Source: Enterovirga rhinocerotis (GTDB taxonomy: Bacteria > Pseudomonadota > Alphaproteobacteria > Rhizobiales > Beijerinckiaceae). Taken from it: 64,000 bases of DNA. The stretch spans positions 496,001 to 560,000 of the forward strand of contig NZ_SNZR01000013.1 of NCBI RefSeq assembly GCF_004363955.1. The letters are read 5' to 3'. Both the position numbers and the translations under genes were made by a program. Positions 8,646 to 17,407 of the stretch are shown piece after piece; positions within the stretch are counted from its first letter, which is position 1; every line of letters begins with the position of its first letter. The notes under the pieces were generated by a model, which did no database searches, was not told the origin of the DNA, and saw only the letters and a list, made by a program, of their open reading frames with translations.

Positions 8646-9422
8646 TTGCCCAAGAGGACGATGCCAGAGAGCGAAGTCGCGAATCTGCCGATTTTCCGGA
8701 ACCTGTCGGCCAGGCGACGTGCGGACCTGCTCGCGGATGCGGTCCAGCATGGCGTCTCGTCCGGAACGATGCTCTTCGAACAGGGCGAGGTGCCGAATTT
8801 CCAGTTGCTGGTGCTGTCGGGATCGGCCCACTTGTTCGGCCGGTCCGCCGAGGGGCGCGAGGTCCTGATCGAGGTTGTGCGTGCCCCCGATCTCATCATT
8901 CCCGCCGCCGTGGCGACCGGTGCGCCCTATCTGATGCGGGCGCGCGTGCCGGAGCCCTCGCGGCTGTTGATGATCCGCGCGGCGACCTTCCGCGAAGCCG
9001 TCGCGGCCGATCCGGTGCTGGCGCAGGCCGTGATCGGCAGCCTCGCGCAGCAGTTTCGCCGCATGGTGCGGCAGGTCAAGAACCTGAAGCTGCGCTCGTC
9101 GACGGAACGCGTCGGCTGCTACATCCTCGCGCTCGCCGCCCGGCAGGGCACGCTGGACAGAGCCGCGTTGCCCTATGAGAAATCGCTGATTGCGTCCGAA
9201 CTGGGCATGACCCGTGAGTCGTTCTCACGCTCTTTGAGCAACCTCGAGGAGGGAATCGAGGTCCAGGGCTCGACAATTCTCATTCGGGATGCCGCAGCCC
9301 TGATCAGAATCTGCCGCCCCGATCAACTCATAGACGGCGACATCTACAACCTTGCGCCTCGAGGAGCGAAAACTCCCGTATCGGGCCTGCCCCGCCCGAT
9401 CGAGCGACCGCCCGGGCACTGA
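8646..9422 (+). CDS. Crp/Fnr-family regulator, NarR/DNR-like
   Basis: This 258-residue protein has a Crp cyclic-nucleotide-binding-like fold (about residues 14-140) and a C-terminal winged helix-turn-helix. The recognition helix MTRESFSRSL carries the E..SR pattern that reads TTGAT half-sites. There is no N-terminal cysteine cluster, only two scattered cysteines, so it is not an oxygen-labile FNR. Being divergent from narK, it resembles NarR of Paracoccus, which senses nitrate/nitrite; the signal here is inferred. TTG 8646 follows GAGGAG by seven bases. ATG 8661, with AAGAGG just upstream, is a real alternative. The C-terminal 35 residues extend past the usual domain end. Confidence 0.85.
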   Translation: MPKRTMPESEVANLPIFRNLSARRRADLLADAVQHGVSSGTMLFEQGEVPNFQLLVLSGSAHLFGRSAEGREVLIEVVRAPDLIIPAAVATGAPYLMRARVPEPSRLLMIRAATFREAVAADPVLAQAVIGSLAQQFRRMVRQVKNLKLRSSTERVGCYILALAARQGTLDRAALPYEKSLIASELGMTRESFSRSLSNLEEGIEVQGSTILIRDAAALIRICRPDQLIDGDIYNLAPRGAKTPVSGLPRPIERPPGH

Positions 9423-9470
9423 CCCCTGACGTCCTTCAGGCCGCAGTCGTCACGACTGACCTGCCGTGAG

Positions 9471-9532
9471 TTTGTAAATCGGCGTGCGATTTTTGGACGC
9501 CGATCAGGGGTCAATGTTCGACGCCGTTTGAC
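9471..9532 (-). mobile_element. Possible IS21-family terminal remnant
   Basis: Read on the minus strand, this segment has the spaced pattern GGCGTCgaacattgACCCC followed by CGGCGTCCAAAAAtcg. That resembles the tandem repeats at IS21-family ends, GGCGTCcaaaa...ACCCC. No transposase or IstB gene is nearby, so at most a terminal scar is left. The call rests on recollection of the family pattern. Confidence 0.3.
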
Positions 9533-10050
9533 ACTGAGTTTCGCTCATCATGAGCCGATCTACGGTGCTCGGCTTCAGAAGATCATGGGTGCGATCACGT
9601 TCGTCGGAGCGGTTCGAGACGACGAACCCTGACCCTGACGGTATCCTGGCCAAGATGCTCGCCCCTCACATGCCTGGGCTCCGTAACAGCGCGCAGGCGC
9701 TGGACACGATGATCGCCACATTCACCGTTCCTCCCCCGTCTGCCGGATCCGCTTAAGGATCGAGAAGCACGGCTCTCAGTCGAGTCTCGGGCCTCCTCGA
9801 CTTGCGCTTTCGTCGTCCCGAGTGGCGCGCCCCGACTTTCGCCTCTGCCCGGCAGCGTCTGAAAGAAATCCCGACCATGGACGGCCCGACGAGGCCCCAA
9901 GTCGTCGCTTCGTCGTGTGCCCGCTCAAGCCACACAGAGCCTCGGCAGCGGCCATTCCGCCGCCGCTGGGCGGGGAGCGAGGGCGAAAGCCGAAAGGCCG
10001 GTCACCTGACCCTGCTCACAGATGCATCGGAACCGAATTCGCGCATGCGC

Positions 10051-10092
10051 GAAAAAAACCCGCGAATGGAAGCGAGGCCGGTCCGCGGGTTT
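10051..10092 (-). terminator. Rho-independent terminator candidate, leftward
   Basis: On the minus strand an ACCCGCG arm pairs with CGCGGGT across a loop of about 20 bases and is followed directly by a run of seven T (10058-10052). It could end transcripts from the tRNA-Arg promoter about 280 bases upstream. The loop is longer than is typical. Confidence 0.5.
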
Positions 10093-10151
10093 GGGGCTCC
10101 CTGGACTTTCGACCACCCCCCACCCTGTTACGCGCCCGGTAGACCTTGGAT

Positions 10152-10223
10152 TGGACGGCGCTGGACGGCACAGCCACCGGGCTAAGCAGCTGATCTATAA
10201 GGGCCGTGGACGGCTTGGACGGC
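10152..10223 (+). repeat. Four TGGACGGC direct repeats
   Basis: TGGACGGC occurs at 10152-10159, 10162-10169, 10207-10214 and 10216-10223, as two close pairs separated by 37 bases. The function is unknown. Clustered direct repeats close to a tRNA gene are compatible with arm-type or recombinase-binding sites of a lost integrative element. Confidence 0.5.
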
Positions 10224-10368
10224 CTTCTCTCTTTTCCTGAATGATAAAAGAGGAATCAGAAGGGGAGCTGCCAGCCCTTGTGCTTACCCGGTGCTTACCG
10301 GAGTTGGCGGTACTGGCAGCCGGCGCGAGGCTCTTCTGCCAATTCTTCAACGATTTCAGTAGGATAAA

Positions 10369-10445
10369 TGGCGCGCCCGAAAGGATTCGAACCTCTGACC
10401 CCCAGATTCGTAGTCTGGTGCTCTATCCAGCTGAGCTACGGGCGC
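10369..10445 (-). tRNA. tRNA-Arg (anticodon ACG)
   Basis: The 77-base cloverleaf includes an encoded CCA. The acceptor arms GCGCCCG and CGGGCGC pair fully. The anticodon stem CCAGA/TCTGG encloses CTACGAA, giving anticodon ACG, which is read as ICG after deamination. The T arm contains GGTTCGAATCC. It decodes CGU, CGC and CGA, heavily used in this GC-rich genome. Confidence 0.97.
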
Positions 10446-10483
10446 CTGTCCGCGAGAGGCTGAGCAATCGCGGCGAGGGCGTC

Positions 10484-10512
10484 GAGATAGAGCCTCGTTC
10501 GCCGCTTGGCAA
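10484..10512 (-). promoter_or_regulatory. Sigma-70-type promoter for tRNA-Arg
   Basis: TTGCCA (10512-10507, 5 of 6 to TTGACA) and TATCTC (10489-10484, 3 of 6 to TATAAT) are separated by exactly 17 bases. The start would fall near 10477, giving a leader of about 32 bases before the tRNA 5' end. Confidence 0.6.
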
Positions 10513-10672
10513 GCCTTTCGATGGGAGATCGCACGCTTCTTTCGAGCCGCGTCGCATTTTCCGGGATGCCGGCCTCTTGGGCACGAAGGCTGCTTGCGCA
10601 TGCGCGCTGGACCGGCGCGCTGTTCCGCGCCTTATGGTTCCCATCGATCGCAAGGGTTTGGAGAGTCCGTCC

Positions 10673-11902
10673 GTGAACATGCTGCGCGTGAATGGCGACC
10701 GGCTGTGGTCGTCTCTGACCGAGATGGGCGGGATCGGCGGGACGCCCGGAGGCGGCTGCCGGCGCCTGGCGCTGTCGGAGGAGGAGCGGCAGGCGCGCGA
10801 CCTCTTCTGCCGGTGGGCGCGCGAGGCGGGCTGCGAGGTGACGGTCGACGCCATCGGCAACATCTTCGCGCGGCGCGAGGGGACGGATCCGGACGCTTCG
10901 CCCGTCGCCATGGGCAGCCATCTCGACACCGTCCCGACCGGCGGCCGCTTCGACGGCGCCTACGGGGTCCTGGCCGGGCTCGAGGCGCTGCGCCGCCTGG
11001 ACGACCTGGGCCTTCGGACGCGCCGTCCGATCGAACTGGTCTCGTGGACCAACGAGGAGGGCGCCCGCTTCTCGCCCATGACGATGGGCTCCTCGGTCTT
11101 CACGGGCGCCATGACGCTCGATTTCGCGCTGTCGCGGCGGGACCCGGCGGGCCTCGGCGTCGGGGAGGCGCTGCAGCAGATCGGCTATGCCGGCGACGCG
11201 CCGGTCGGAGGGCGCTCCTTCGCCTCCTATTTCGAGGTTCATATCGAGCAGGGCCCTCTGCTGAAGGAGGGCGGCGAGCAGATCGGGATCGTCACCGGCT
11301 CGTTCAAGGCGCGCTATTTCGTGGCGACGATCAAGGGCGAGCCGGCCCATGTCGGGCCGACGCCGATGACGGATCGCCGCGATGCCATGGTGGGGGCGGC
11401 CGCCCTGACGCTCGAGATCGACCGCATCGGCCGGGCGCATGGCCGTGACGGGCGTTCGAACGCGCCCTATCTCGAACTCGACCCCAATGTCCGCGGCGTC
11501 ATCCCCCAGGAGGTGCGGCTCAGCTGCGACGTGCGCCATTCCGATCCCGACACCGCGCTCGCGATGGAGGAGGAATTGCGCGACGCCTGCCGCCGGATCG
11601 CGGGCGAGCGCAACCTGTCGATCGATCTCGACCAATATTTCGAGTTCGGCCCGATCCGCTGCGATCGCGCGACGAGCGCGATCGTCCGCGACGCGGCGAG
11701 CGAACTCGGCTTCTCGCATCGCGACATCCTGACGGTGGCAAGCCACGATGCGGTGCCGATGATGGATCACTGCCCGTCGGCGCTGTTCTTCATCCCGAGC
11801 GAGACCGGGATCAGCCACAGCGAGAAGGAATACAGCACGCCCGAGCAATGCCGCGACGGCGCCGACGTGCTGCTCAACGCCGTGCTGCGGGCGGCCGCCT
11901 GA
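10673..11902 (+). CDS. Zn-dependent carbamoylase/amidohydrolase (HyuC/AllC-like, M20)
   Basis: This 409-residue cytosolic hydrolase belongs to the M20 family that cleaves N-carbamoyl amino acids, beta-ureidopropionate or allantoate. Metal and substrate motifs are visible in order: SHLDTVPTGGRFDGAYG, WTNEEGARF, EVHIEQGPLL, HVGPTPMTDRRDAM in the dimerisation lid, and SHDAVPMMDHCP near the C-terminus. GTG 10673 has GGAGAG seven bases upstream and leaves a family-typical start (LRVNGDRLWSSL); ATG 10634 is an alternative. The exact substrate cannot be told from sequence. The solute-binding protein gene that follows may supply a related compound. Confidence 0.88.
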   Translation: MNMLRVNGDRLWSSLTEMGGIGGTPGGGCRRLALSEEERQARDLFCRWAREAGCEVTVDAIGNIFARREGTDPDASPVAMGSHLDTVPTGGRFDGAYGVLAGLEALRRLDDLGLRTRRPIELVSWTNEEGARFSPMTMGSSVFTGAMTLDFALSRRDPAGLGVGEALQQIGYAGDAPVGGRSFASYFEVHIEQGPLLKEGGEQIGIVTGSFKARYFVATIKGEPAHVGPTPMTDRRDAMVGAAALTLEIDRIGRAHGRDGRSNAPYLELDPNVRGVIPQEVRLSCDVRHSDPDTALAMEEELRDACRRIAGERNLSIDLDQYFEFGPIRCDRATSAIVRDAASELGFSHRDILTVASHDAVPMMDHCPSALFFIPSETGISHSEKEYSTPEQCRDGADVLLNAVLRAAA

Positions 11903-12021
11903 CGCTGCGTGCCGGACGGCCGATCCGCTCCGCTCCCGGTACGGTGTCTTACGTCCGCTGCGTATCCGATCTATCGATGGAGCCGACCTGTCCTGCGCCT
12001 TGCTCGAGGAGGAAACGGATC

Positions 12022-12879
12022 ATGCGGGCCTTTATGATCGCGCTGCTCTGCGTGGCGGCATCGGCATCCACGATGGCCCTGGCGCCGGCCTGGGCGGCGG
12101 ACACGCTCGCCCGCGCCCGGGAGACAGGCACCCTCCGGCTGGGCTTCCGTGCCGATGCGCCTCCCTATTCCTATCGGGGCGTCGACGGCACGCCGTCGGG
12201 CTATATCGTGGATCTCTGCCGCGAGGTGGCCTCGGGCGTTGAGAAGTCGCTGAAGGTTCAGCCGCTCAAGATCGAGTACGTCGAGGTCTCGTCCACCACC
12301 CGGCTGACGTCGCTGCGGGACGGGAAGATTGACATCCTCTGCGATCCGACATCGATGACGATGTCGCGCCGGACGATGGTCGACTTCTCGTTGCCGACCT
12401 TCATCGACGGGGCCGGTGTCCTGCACCGCGTGAACGAGTTCTACAGGCTCGAAGACTTGCGCGGCAAGAAGATCGGCGTGCTTCAGGGGACGACGACCGA
12501 GGAAGTGCTCAAAGGCACCTTGGGTCAGTTCGGGATCAAGGCCGAGATCGTCCCGGTCCAGGCGCATCCGGATGGCGTGAGAAGCCTGTCCGCGGGGAGG
12601 ATCGACGCCTATTTCGCCGATCGCGGCATCCTCAACTACCACCTCCTCAACGGCCGCCACGCGACCGCGCTGAAGCTCTCCGACCAGTACTACACCTTCG
12701 AGACCTATGCCCTCGCCCTGCCGCGCGGCGACGACAAGCTGCGCCTGCTCGTCGACGCGACGCTGGCCGAACTCTATCGCACCGACCGCGTGAAGACGAT
12801 CTATGCGCGGAACTTCGGAAGCTTCCCGCCCGATCAGTTCATCCGGGCGCTCTTCGTGATCAACGGCGTCCCGAAATAG
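12022..12879 (+). CDS. Amino-acid-type ABC solute-binding protein (orphan)
   Basis: This 285-residue periplasmic binding protein of the SBP_bac_3 family has a Sec signal peptide ending near APAWAAD at about residue 23. The mature part shows the family blocks LRLGFRADAPPYSYRG, GYIVDLCREV, DILCDPTSMTMSRR and KKIGVLQGTTTEE. The start follows a strong GAGGAGGAA site. No permease or ATPase gene is adjacent, so it either works with a transporter elsewhere or is a sensor-type binding protein. It lies 119 bases downstream of the carbamoylase, so a shared role in nitrogen-compound use is possible but unproven. Confidence 0.87.
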   Translation: MRAFMIALLCVAASASTMALAPAWAADTLARARETGTLRLGFRADAPPYSYRGVDGTPSGYIVDLCREVASGVEKSLKVQPLKIEYVEVSSTTRLTSLRDGKIDILCDPTSMTMSRRTMVDFSLPTFIDGAGVLHRVNEFYRLEDLRGKKIGVLQGTTTEEVLKGTLGQFGIKAEIVPVQAHPDGVRSLSAGRIDAYFADRGILNYHLLNGRHATALKLSDQYYTFETYALALPRGDDKLRLLVDATLAELYRTDRVKTIYARNFGSFPPDQFIRALFVINGVPK

Positions 12880-12903
12880 CCGGGACGCCGCAGGCGCAAG
12901 CCG

Positions 12904-13473
12904 TCAGGCCGATCTGCGCTGGCCGTCATGTTGGCCTTCGGCGAATTCCTCGACGAGCTTGGCGCAGAAGGCCGTCAGGTCCTTCGGGGTCCGGCTGGTC
13001 ACGAGCCCCTCGTCGACGACGACCTCCTTGTCGACCCAGGCCCCGCCCGCATTCTCGATGTCGGTGCGCACGCTCGGGAACGACGTCAGCGTCCGGCCCT
13101 CGACGACATCCGCTTCCACGAGCAGCCAGGGGCCGTGGCAGATCGCGCCGACGGGCTTGCCCTGTTCGAAGAAGCTCCTGACGAAGTCGACGACCGGCCC
13201 GCTGGCGCGAAGCTTGTCGGATCCGACCGTGCCCCCCGGCACGATCAGCCCGTCGAACGATGCGGCCGAGGCCTGGTCGATCGAAAGGTCCACCCTTTGG
13301 CTGGAGCCGGGGTCGAGGTCGCTCGTGTTCGTCTCCGCCTGGCCGGCCTCCAGGCCGATGACCTTGACCGACGCTCCCGCCTTCTCCACGGCCGCCTTGG
13401 GCTCGACGAATTCCGATTCCTCGGTGCCGCGCGGGGCGATCAGGATGGCGATCGTCTTGCCTTGCAATGTCAT
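12904..13473 (-). CDS. DJ-1/PfpI family protein
   Basis: This 189-residue cytoplasmic protein is in the DJ-1/PfpI superfamily, whose members act as glyoxalases/deglycases or stress chaperones. The nucleophile elbow AICHGPWLL holds the catalytic Cys, and an acidic residue in the N-terminal RGTEESEF block matches the conserved Glu. The start (MTLQGKTIA) is preceded by GAGGAG at eight bases. An Asp/Ser-rich insert (about residues 48-60) resembles that of YhbO/PfpI-like general stress proteins. It is convergent with the preceding gene and stands alone. Confidence 0.88.
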   Translation of the reverse strand: MTLQGKTIAILIAPRGTEESEFVEPKAAVEKAGASVKVIGLEAGQAETNTSDLDPGSSQRVDLSIDQASAASFDGLIVPGGTVGSDKLRASGPVVDFVRSFFEQGKPVGAICHGPWLLVEADVVEGRTLTSFPSVRTDIENAGGAWVDKEVVVDEGLVTSRTPKDLTAFCAKLVEEFAEGQHDGQRRSA

Positions 13474-13586
13474 GCGAACACTCCTCGAAAGGATCACGGG
13501 GTTGTTCGGCGAACGGCTCGCTCCGGTGCCGAGTTCCGACCCTGTCCCCGCCGAGACGAATCCTCGCAGGGCAAGATCGAGATCGG

Positions 13587-15797
13587 TCAGACGTTCTCGG
13601 GTAGTCCGCCGATGAGCTTGTCGAGCGTGATCGGATAGTGGCGAACGCGGGTCCCGGACGCGTTGTAGATCGCGTTCGCCACCGCCGCTCCGACGCCGCA
13701 GATGCCGAGCTCGCCAACCCCCTTCGCCTTCATGGGCGAGGACATCGGGTCGGCCTCGTCGAGGAAGACGACCTCCTGGTGGGGGATGTCGGCATGGACG
13801 GGCACCTCGTAGCCGGCAAGGTCGTGATTGACGAAGAAGCCGCGGCGCTTGTCGACCGCAAGCTCTTCCATCAAGGCGGCACCGACGCCCATCGTCATCG
13901 CGCCGATCACCTGGCTGCGGGCCGATTTGGGATTGAGGATGCGCCCGGCGGCGCAGACGGCGAGCATCCGCCTGACCCGCACCTCCGCCGTGAAGGCATC
14001 GACGCCCACCTCGACGAAATGGGCGGCGAAGGTCGATTGCTGGTGCGTCTTGGCGAGGTCGCCGTATTCGATCGAATCCTCGCCCGTGAGAGCGCCCGAG
14101 GCCGCGGCCTGGGCGAGAGGCACGCTGCGGTTGCCGCTCCGGACCTCGCCCTCCGCGAAGACCGTGTCGGACGAGTTGAAGCCGAGCCGCTGGGCGACGG
14201 CCTCGCGCAGCTTGACGCAGGCCGCATAGACGCCGGCGGTGGAGTTGTTCGCGCCCCACTGGCCGCCCGAGCCGGCCGAAACCGGGAAGCTCGAATCCCC
14301 CAGCCGAACGATCACGCTCTCCAGCGGCACGCCCATCATCTCCGCCGCCGTCTGCGCGACGATCGTGTAGGTGCCGGTGCCGATATCGGTCATGTCGGTC
14401 TCGACCGTGACCATGCCGTCCTCGCCCAGCCGGACGCGGGCACCTGATGTCGCCAGGAGATTGTTCCGGAACCCGGCGGCCATGCCCATCCCGACGAGCC
14501 AGCGGCCTTCCCGGACCTGCCGCGGATGCGGCCGCCGCCTGTCCCAGCCGAAGCGCTCGGCGCCGATGCGGTAGCATTCGACGAGCTGCCGCTGCGAGAA
14601 CGGTCGCTTCGGATTCTCGGGGTCGACCTCCGTCTCGTTGAGCGTCCGGAACGCGATGGGATCGAGGCCGAGCGTCTCGGCCATCTCGTCCATCGCGAGT
14701 TCCAGCGCCATCATGCCGGGCGCCTCGCCCGGCGCCCGCATGGCGTTGCCCTCCGGCAGGTGGAGCACCGCGAGCCGGGTCGCCGTCATCCGGTTCTCGC
14801 CGGCATAGATCAGGCGCGTCTGGTTGACGGCAGTCTCGGGCGCCCCTCCGGGCAGGTCGCCGGACCAACCCTCGTGGCCGATCGCCGTGATCCTGCCCTC
14901 CGCCGACGCGCCGATCCGGATCCGCTGGATCGTGGCCGGGCGGTGGGTCGTGTTGTTGAAGGTGTAGGGGCGCGGCAGGGCGACCTTGACCGGGCGCCCC
15001 GAGGCCCGCGCGCCGAGGGCCGCGAGCAGGGCATCGGCACGCACGAAGAGCTTGGAGCCGAAGCCGCCGCCGACGAAGGGAGAGATCAGGCGGACCTTGT
15101 CCTTCCCGATGCCGAGCGTGCGCGCGACATCCGCCTTGCCCCACGCGATCATCTGGTTCGAGGTCCAGAGGGTGAGCTTGTCGCCCTCCCAGGCCGCAAG
15201 GGTCGCATGCGGCTCCATCATCGCATGCGCCTGGTCCGGCGTCGTGTAGGTCTGATCGAGGCGCGCATGCGCCGAGGCGAACGCCCCAGCGAAATCGCCG
15301 ACGCTCGTATCGGGCGGGCCGCCGAAATCGCTCGCCTCGGGCTTCTCCGCGGAATCCCGGGCGGCAGCGAGATCGAAGCTGCCCGCCTCCTCGGCGTAAT
15401 CCACGGCGATCAGCGCGGCGGCGGCACGGGCCTGTTCGAAGGTCTCCGCCACCACGACGGCGATCGCCTGGTGGTAATGCTCGATCTCGGGCCCGCCGAG
15501 CAGCTTGGCGGTGTTGAAGTTGCCCTTGACCAGCTTGCCCGCATTCTCGGCCGTGACGATCGTGAGGACGCCCGGCGCCCGGCGCGCCGCCGCGAGGTCC
15601 ATCGCGGTGATGCGGCCTTTCGCGATCGTCGCGCCGACAGGGTAGCCATAGGCCTGGTTCGCGACGACGTCGTGCTGCTCGTAGGCGTAGCGGGCGAGCC
15701 CAGTCGTCTTCAGCGGACCGTCGATGCGGTCCGTCGGCTGGCCGATGACCTTGAGCTGGTCGATCGGGTTGGTGGTGGCGGGTGTGTCGAATCGCAT
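13587..15797 (-). CDS. paoC: PaoC-type Mo-cofactor subunit of aldehyde oxidoreductase
   Basis: This 736-residue molybdopterin-binding subunit is of the xanthine dehydrogenase family and oxidises aldehydes to acids. The N-terminal domain starts VIGQPTDRIDGPLKTTG. The molybdopterin-binding Gly-rich segments FVGGGFGSK and SGGQWGANNSTAG follow, and the active-site Glu lies in KGVGELGICG near residue 696. There is no signal peptide of its own, consistent with co-export on the Tat signal of the FeS partner. It starts three bases after the FAD-subunit stop. By architecture it is nearest to periplasmic PaoABC; the natural substrate is unknown. Confidence 0.9.
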   Translation of the reverse strand: MRFDTPATTNPIDQLKVIGQPTDRIDGPLKTTGLARYAYEQHDVVANQAYGYPVGATIAKGRITAMDLAAARRAPGVLTIVTAENAGKLVKGNFNTAKLLGGPEIEHYHQAIAVVVAETFEQARAAAALIAVDYAEEAGSFDLAAARDSAEKPEASDFGGPPDTSVGDFAGAFASAHARLDQTYTTPDQAHAMMEPHATLAAWEGDKLTLWTSNQMIAWGKADVARTLGIGKDKVRLISPFVGGGFGSKLFVRADALLAALGARASGRPVKVALPRPYTFNNTTHRPATIQRIRIGASAEGRITAIGHEGWSGDLPGGAPETAVNQTRLIYAGENRMTATRLAVLHLPEGNAMRAPGEAPGMMALELAMDEMAETLGLDPIAFRTLNETEVDPENPKRPFSQRQLVECYRIGAERFGWDRRRPHPRQVREGRWLVGMGMAAGFRNNLLATSGARVRLGEDGMVTVETDMTDIGTGTYTIVAQTAAEMMGVPLESVIVRLGDSSFPVSAGSGGQWGANNSTAGVYAACVKLREAVAQRLGFNSSDTVFAEGEVRSGNRSVPLAQAAASGALTGEDSIEYGDLAKTHQQSTFAAHFVEVGVDAFTAEVRVRRMLAVCAAGRILNPKSARSQVIGAMTMGVGAALMEELAVDKRRGFFVNHDLAGYEVPVHADIPHQEVVFLDEADPMSSPMKAKGVGELGICGVGAAVANAIYNASGTRVRHYPITLDKLIGGLPENV

Positions 15798-15800
15798 CGC

Positions 15801-16751
15801 TCAGCCCCTCGCCTCGTGCAGCACCGCGCCGAGCGTGCGCTCGACGAGCGACAGCTTGAACGCGTTGTCGTGGGTCGTCTTGGCGCCCGCGAGGAGCGCC
15901 GCGGAGGCGGCCTTCGCTCCGCGCGGCAATTCGGCCTCGGCGGCCTGCATCCGCCAGGGCTTCGGCGCGATCCCGCCGACGGCGAAGCGGCCTTCACCAT
16001 GGCGTCCGATCACGGCGGCGACGGAGACGAGGGCGAAGGCATAGGACGCGCGGTCGCGGACCTTGCGATAGATGTGCCGGCCGCCCGCCGGCTTCGGCAG
16101 CGTCACGGCCGTGATCAGCTCGCCCTGCTCGAGGGCGTTCTCGACATGCGGCGTCTCGCCGGGGAGGCGATGGAATTCGGCGATCGGGATGGTCCGCGCC
16201 GCGCCGTCCGGCTTCACCGTTTCGATTGCGGCATCGAGGACGCGCATGGCGACGGCCATGTCGGACGGGTTCGTGGCGATGCAGGCCTCGCTCGTGCCCA
16301 TCACCGCGAGATGGCGGCTGAAGCCTCCGATGGCGGAGCAGCCCGAGCCCGGCTTGCGCTTGTTGCAGGGTTGGGCCGTGTCGTAGAAATACGGGCAGCG
16401 GGTGCGCTGCAGGAGATTGCCTGCCGTCGTCGCGCGGTTGCGCAGCTGGCCCGACGCTCCGGCGAGAAGGGCGCGCGACAGCACCCCGTAATCCCGGCGG
16501 ATGCGGGGATCGGCCGCGAGGTCGGTGTTCCGGACGAGAGCGCCGATGCGAAGGCCGCCTTCGGGCGTCGGCTCGATCGTGTCGAGATTCAATCCGTTCA
16601 CGTCGATCAGGTGGCCGGGGGTCTCGATCTCGAGCTTCATCAGGTCGAGAAGGTTCGTGCCGCCGGCGATGAATTTTGCCTTCGCCTGGCGCGCGGCGGC
16701 GGCAGCGGCCTCGGCGGGGGAGGCGGCGCGTTCGTAGGTGAAGGACCTCAT
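15801..16751 (-). CDS. paoB: PaoB-type FAD subunit with extra Fe-S segment
   Basis: This 316-residue FAD-binding subunit carries electrons between the [2Fe-2S] subunit and FAD. FAD motifs are [12 protein letters not shown] near residue 27 and [13 protein letters not shown] near 108. The insertion with cysteines at about 119, 129 and 138 ([18 protein letters not shown]) is the [4Fe-4S] module that sets PaoB-like subunits apart from ordinary xanthine dehydrogenase FAD domains. ATG 16751 overlaps the stop of the FeS-subunit gene (ATGA), so the two are co-translated. The C-terminal CO-dehydrogenase flavoprotein domain begins near residue 200. Confidence 0.9.
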   Translation of the reverse strand: MRSFTYERAASPAEAAAAAARQAKAKFIAGGTNLLDLMKLEIETPGHLIDVNGLNLDTIEPTPEGGLRIGALVRNTDLAADPRIRRDYGVLSRALLAGASGQLRNRATTAGNLLQRTRCPYFYDTAQPCNKRKPGSGCSAIGGFSRHLAVMGTSEACIATNPSDMAVAMRVLDAAIETVKPDGAARTIPIAEFHRLPGETPHVENALEQGELITAVTLPKPAGGRHIYRKVRDRASYAFALVSVAAVIGRHGEGRFAVGGIAPKPWRMQAAEAELPRGAKAASAALLAGAKTTHDNAFKLSLVERTLGAVLHEARG

Positions 16752-17407
16752 CCCTGCCTCCCCGCAGCATCCGTCATGCCCGCGGCATCCGCCATGGCGT
16801 CGACGATGTTGGAATAGGCGCCGCAGCGGCAGATGTTGCCGCTCATGCGTTCGCGGATCTCGTCCGCCGACAGCGCGACGGGCGACGTCAGGTCGGCCGT
16901 GACGTGGCTCGGGATGCCGGCCTTGATCTCGTCGAGGACGGCGACGCCGGAACAGATCTGTCCGGGCGTGCAATAGCCGCATTGATAGCCGTCGTGCCGG
17001 ACGAAGGCGGCCTGCATCGGATGCAGGTTCTCGGGAGTGCCGAGGCCTTCGATGGTGGTGATCGCGGCGCCGTCATGCATCACGGCGAGCGTCAGGCAGG
17101 AATTGATCCGACGCCCGTCGAGCAGCACCGTGCAGGCGCCGCATTGGCCGTGGTCGCAACCCTTCTTGGTGCCGGTGAGGTGGAGATGCTCCCGCAAGGC
17201 GTCGAGCAGCGTCGTCCGCGTGTCGAGGTCGAGTTCGCGCCGTTGCCCGTTCACCACCAAGGCGACTGGGAAGGCCGCCCCGTTCGGAGTGCCCTTCCGG
17301 GCTTCCTGGGCGCGTGCCGGAGGGGCGGCGGTGCCTGCCACGACGCAGGCCCCGCCACCGGCGACGACCTCGCGCCGCGTCGACGCGAGAGAGCCGGGTT
17401 CTGGCAT
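16748..17407 (-). CDS. paoA: PaoA-type [2Fe-2S] subunit with Tat signal
   Basis: This 219-residue subunit has a twin-arginine signal (STRREVV, then a short hydrophobic run ending near PPARAQ) and should pull the folded complex to the periplasm. The plant-type ferredoxin cluster is [21 protein letters not shown] without the last residues of the fold. The second cluster is [10 protein letters not shown] plus CRCG near the C-terminus. Order paoA-paoB-paoC is the E. coli operon order. No paoD/xdhC-type maturation gene is in the window. The ATG at 17407 follows CGGAGA by six bases. Confidence 0.92.
   Translation of the reverse strand: MPEPGSLASTRREVVAGGGACVVAGTAAPPARAQEARKGTPNGAAFPVALVVNGQRRELDLDTRTTLLDALREHLHLTGTKKGCDHGQCGACTVLLDGRRINSCLTLAVMHDGAAITTIEGLGTPENLHPMQAAFVRHDGYQCGYCTPGQICSGVAVLDEIKAGIPSHVTADLTSPVALSADEIRERMSGNICRCGAYSNIVDAMADAAGMTDAAGRQG

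Larger units (their letters stand above)
9423..10368. other. Gene-poor stretch between the narR-like gene and tRNA-Arg
   Basis: I find no credible gene in these 946 bases. Open frames here are short, Arg/Pro-rich and lack ribosome sites or family features. What can be seen is a possible IS21-type end near 9471-9532, a leftward terminator candidate at 10051-10092, and four copies of TGGACGGC at 10152-10223. A stretch with more A+T and homopolymer runs lies around 10030-10060. Together with the adjacent tRNA this looks like a decayed integration site. Confidence 0.6.

Noticed and set aside
9550-9756. Open frame of 68 codons in the gene-poor stretch, with a short IMGAITFVGAV-like reading in another frame that faintly recalls a transposase
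   Set aside because: There is no ribosome site, it is too short, and the similarity is too weak to claim a transposase fragment.
10241-10672. Upstream extension of the carbamoylase frame back to 10241
   Set aside because: It runs antisense through the tRNA-Arg gene and adds no family residues. GTG 10673 with GGAGAG is better.
13474-15144. Extension of the DJ-1/PfpI frame far upstream
   Set aside because: It overlaps paoC on the same strand in another frame and has no homologous content. ATG 13473 has a good ribosome site.
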